Of a stretch of DNA of 64,000 nucleotides, positions 63,540 to 64,000 are shown one piece after another. Position 1 is the stretch's first letter. Each line of letters opens with the position of its first letter. Under the pieces are notes generated by a model. It saw only the letters and a program-made list of their open reading frames with translations. It had not been told where the DNA came from and did no database searches. Both the position numbers and the translations under genes were made by a program. The DNA is from DATCYX01 sp963714425 (lineage in GTDB: Bacteria > Chloroflexota > Anaerolineae > Anaerolineales > UBA4823). The DNA lies in NCBI GenBank assembly GCA_963714425.1, contig CAVQOI010000007.1, positions 1-64,000 of the forward strand, given 5' to 3'.

Positions 63540-64000
63540 TCACCCTTCAACTTTCAACCTTTCTTTCACCCGCGACATGAGCACTCCCGCCAGCAGCATG
63601 AAAATCGTCGAGAAGACGAACATGATGCGGTAGTTGCCGCCGGTCAGGTCGATCAAGATACCCACCACTTGCGGTCCGCCTACGGCAGCGACATTGGATG
63701 CCAGGTAGTACATCCCAGTGAAGGCGCCAATGCGCCGCTCTCCGCCTATATCGTACACCATGGGCAGAGAGTTGACGTTGATCAGCGCCCAGAAAATGCC
63801 GGCCGGCACAAGCAGGCTGATCAGCATCCACTGGTTGCGCACGAACAGCCCGTAGAAGAAAAGCACCACCAGCCCGGCGATGCCGGTCAGGATCACCGGC
63901 TTGCGCCCGAAGCGCGTCGCCAGCAGGCCGCTGGGCACGGCAAAGATGACGAAGGTCAGCGCCAGCCCGGAGGTCAGGATCGCCATGCGCCCTTCGTCGA
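63540..64000 (-). CDS. MFS transporter, C-terminal part (truncated by window edge)
   Basis: The frame is open to the right edge, giving at least 153 residues with about five membrane helices. It includes the MFS loop motif G-L-L-A-T-R-F-G-R-K-P near residue 30 of the visible part and a late P-Q-V-V-G-I-L-I-D-L-T-G-G-N-Y-R. The pattern is like SLC45/sugar-type MFS carriers, but the substrate cannot be told from this half. The true start lies beyond 64000. Confidence 0.85.
   Translation of the reverse strand, partial: DEGRMAILTSGLALTFVIFAVPSGLLATRFGRKPVILTGIAGLVVLFFYGLFVRNQWMLISLLVPAGIFWALINVNSLPMVYDIGGERRIGAFTGMYYLASNVAAVGGPQVVGILIDLTGGNYRIMFVFSTIFMLLAGVLMSRVKERLKVEG

Noticed and set aside
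1..64000. CRISPR arrays
   Set aside because: No regularly spaced direct repeats of 24-40 nt with unique spacers are seen; the repeats present are palindromic and dispersed.
1..64000. Prophage or plasmid origin
   Set aside because: No integrase, phage structural gene, replication initiator or iteron array was seen.

Overview
The window reads as a chromosomal segment of a GC-rich bacterium, most likely a Chloroflexota (Anaerolineae-type) organism. This is an inference. It rests on a large BTAD/SARP-type regulator with AAA and TPR domains, HrcA/CIRCE heat-shock control, deazaflavin (F420)-type enzymes, many small toxin-antitoxin pairs, and intergenic DNA packed with palindromic repeats. No rRNA or taxonomic marker is present to settle the matter.

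Layout. 1-5.4 kb: a c-type cytochrome fragment and a membrane protein (minus), a BTAD-AAA-TPR regulator (plus), and a PAS-GGDEF diguanylate cyclase (minus). 5.6-10.2 kb: a MarR regulator with its own promoter and operator, followed by two half-transporters forming an asymmetric heterodimeric ABC exporter. 10.2-18 kb: tRNA-Arg(CCU) and a respiratory block. The block holds succinate dehydrogenase (sdhC-D-A-B, minus), a Rieske / cytochrome b6 / subunit IV-diheme cytochrome c operon (plus), and a second, orphan pair of SdhC/SdhD-like anchors (minus). 18.1-21.3 kb: a DUF1801 protein, a DsrE remnant and a cNMP-binding PP2C phosphatase, then an AT-rich gene-poor stretch. 21.5-31.5 kb: a long minus-strand run of accessory genes (YbhN-like, DDN-like, FGE-like, two toroid paralogues, DfsB, HEAT repeat, GyrI-like, YoaP-GNAT, alpha/beta hydrolase, WYL regulator). 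31.8-38.6 kb: SbcC, a REP-associated transposase (RAYT) beside a perfect palindrome, and a MacB/LolCDE-like ABC pair. 38.6-42.3 kb: a low-GC island with an MqsR/MqsA-Panacea module, an AbrB-RelE module and several repeat families. 42.3-47.7 kb: a BMP-family nucleoside ABC importer followed by a cytosine-deaminase-like enzyme. 47.9-56.1 kb: VapBC, an ATP-grasp/cupin/nucleotidyltransferase group, PadR and MarR regulators with palindromic operators, a methyltransferase, an F420-type oxidoreductase, OsmC, pterin dehydratase, and prmA. 56.3-61.6 kb: the heat-shock operon hrcA-grpE-dnaK-dnaJ under CIRCE, with a four-helix-bundle (S23-type) cassette bounded by inverted repeats lying between dnaK and dnaJ. 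61.8-64 kb: an RluA pseudouridine synthase, a Phd-PIN toxin-antitoxin pair and the C-terminal part of an MFS transporter.

The most distinctive non-coding signal is a family of compound elements. Each pairs a C-run/G-run hairpin with a second, usually perfect hairpin of about 15-25 bp, joined by a similar short linker. There are at least six good copies and two degenerate or split ones. The outer bases of the second stem are conserved, while its inner sequence differs from copy to copy but stays base-paired. Copies lie in convergent, operon-internal and divergent gaps, so they are not simply terminators. A RAYT gene in the same window, next to a different palindrome, suggests active palindrome mobilisation. 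The genes between these elements are otherwise a mix of housekeeping functions (respiration, chaperones, rRNA and ribosomal-protein modification) and accessory defence or stress functions.
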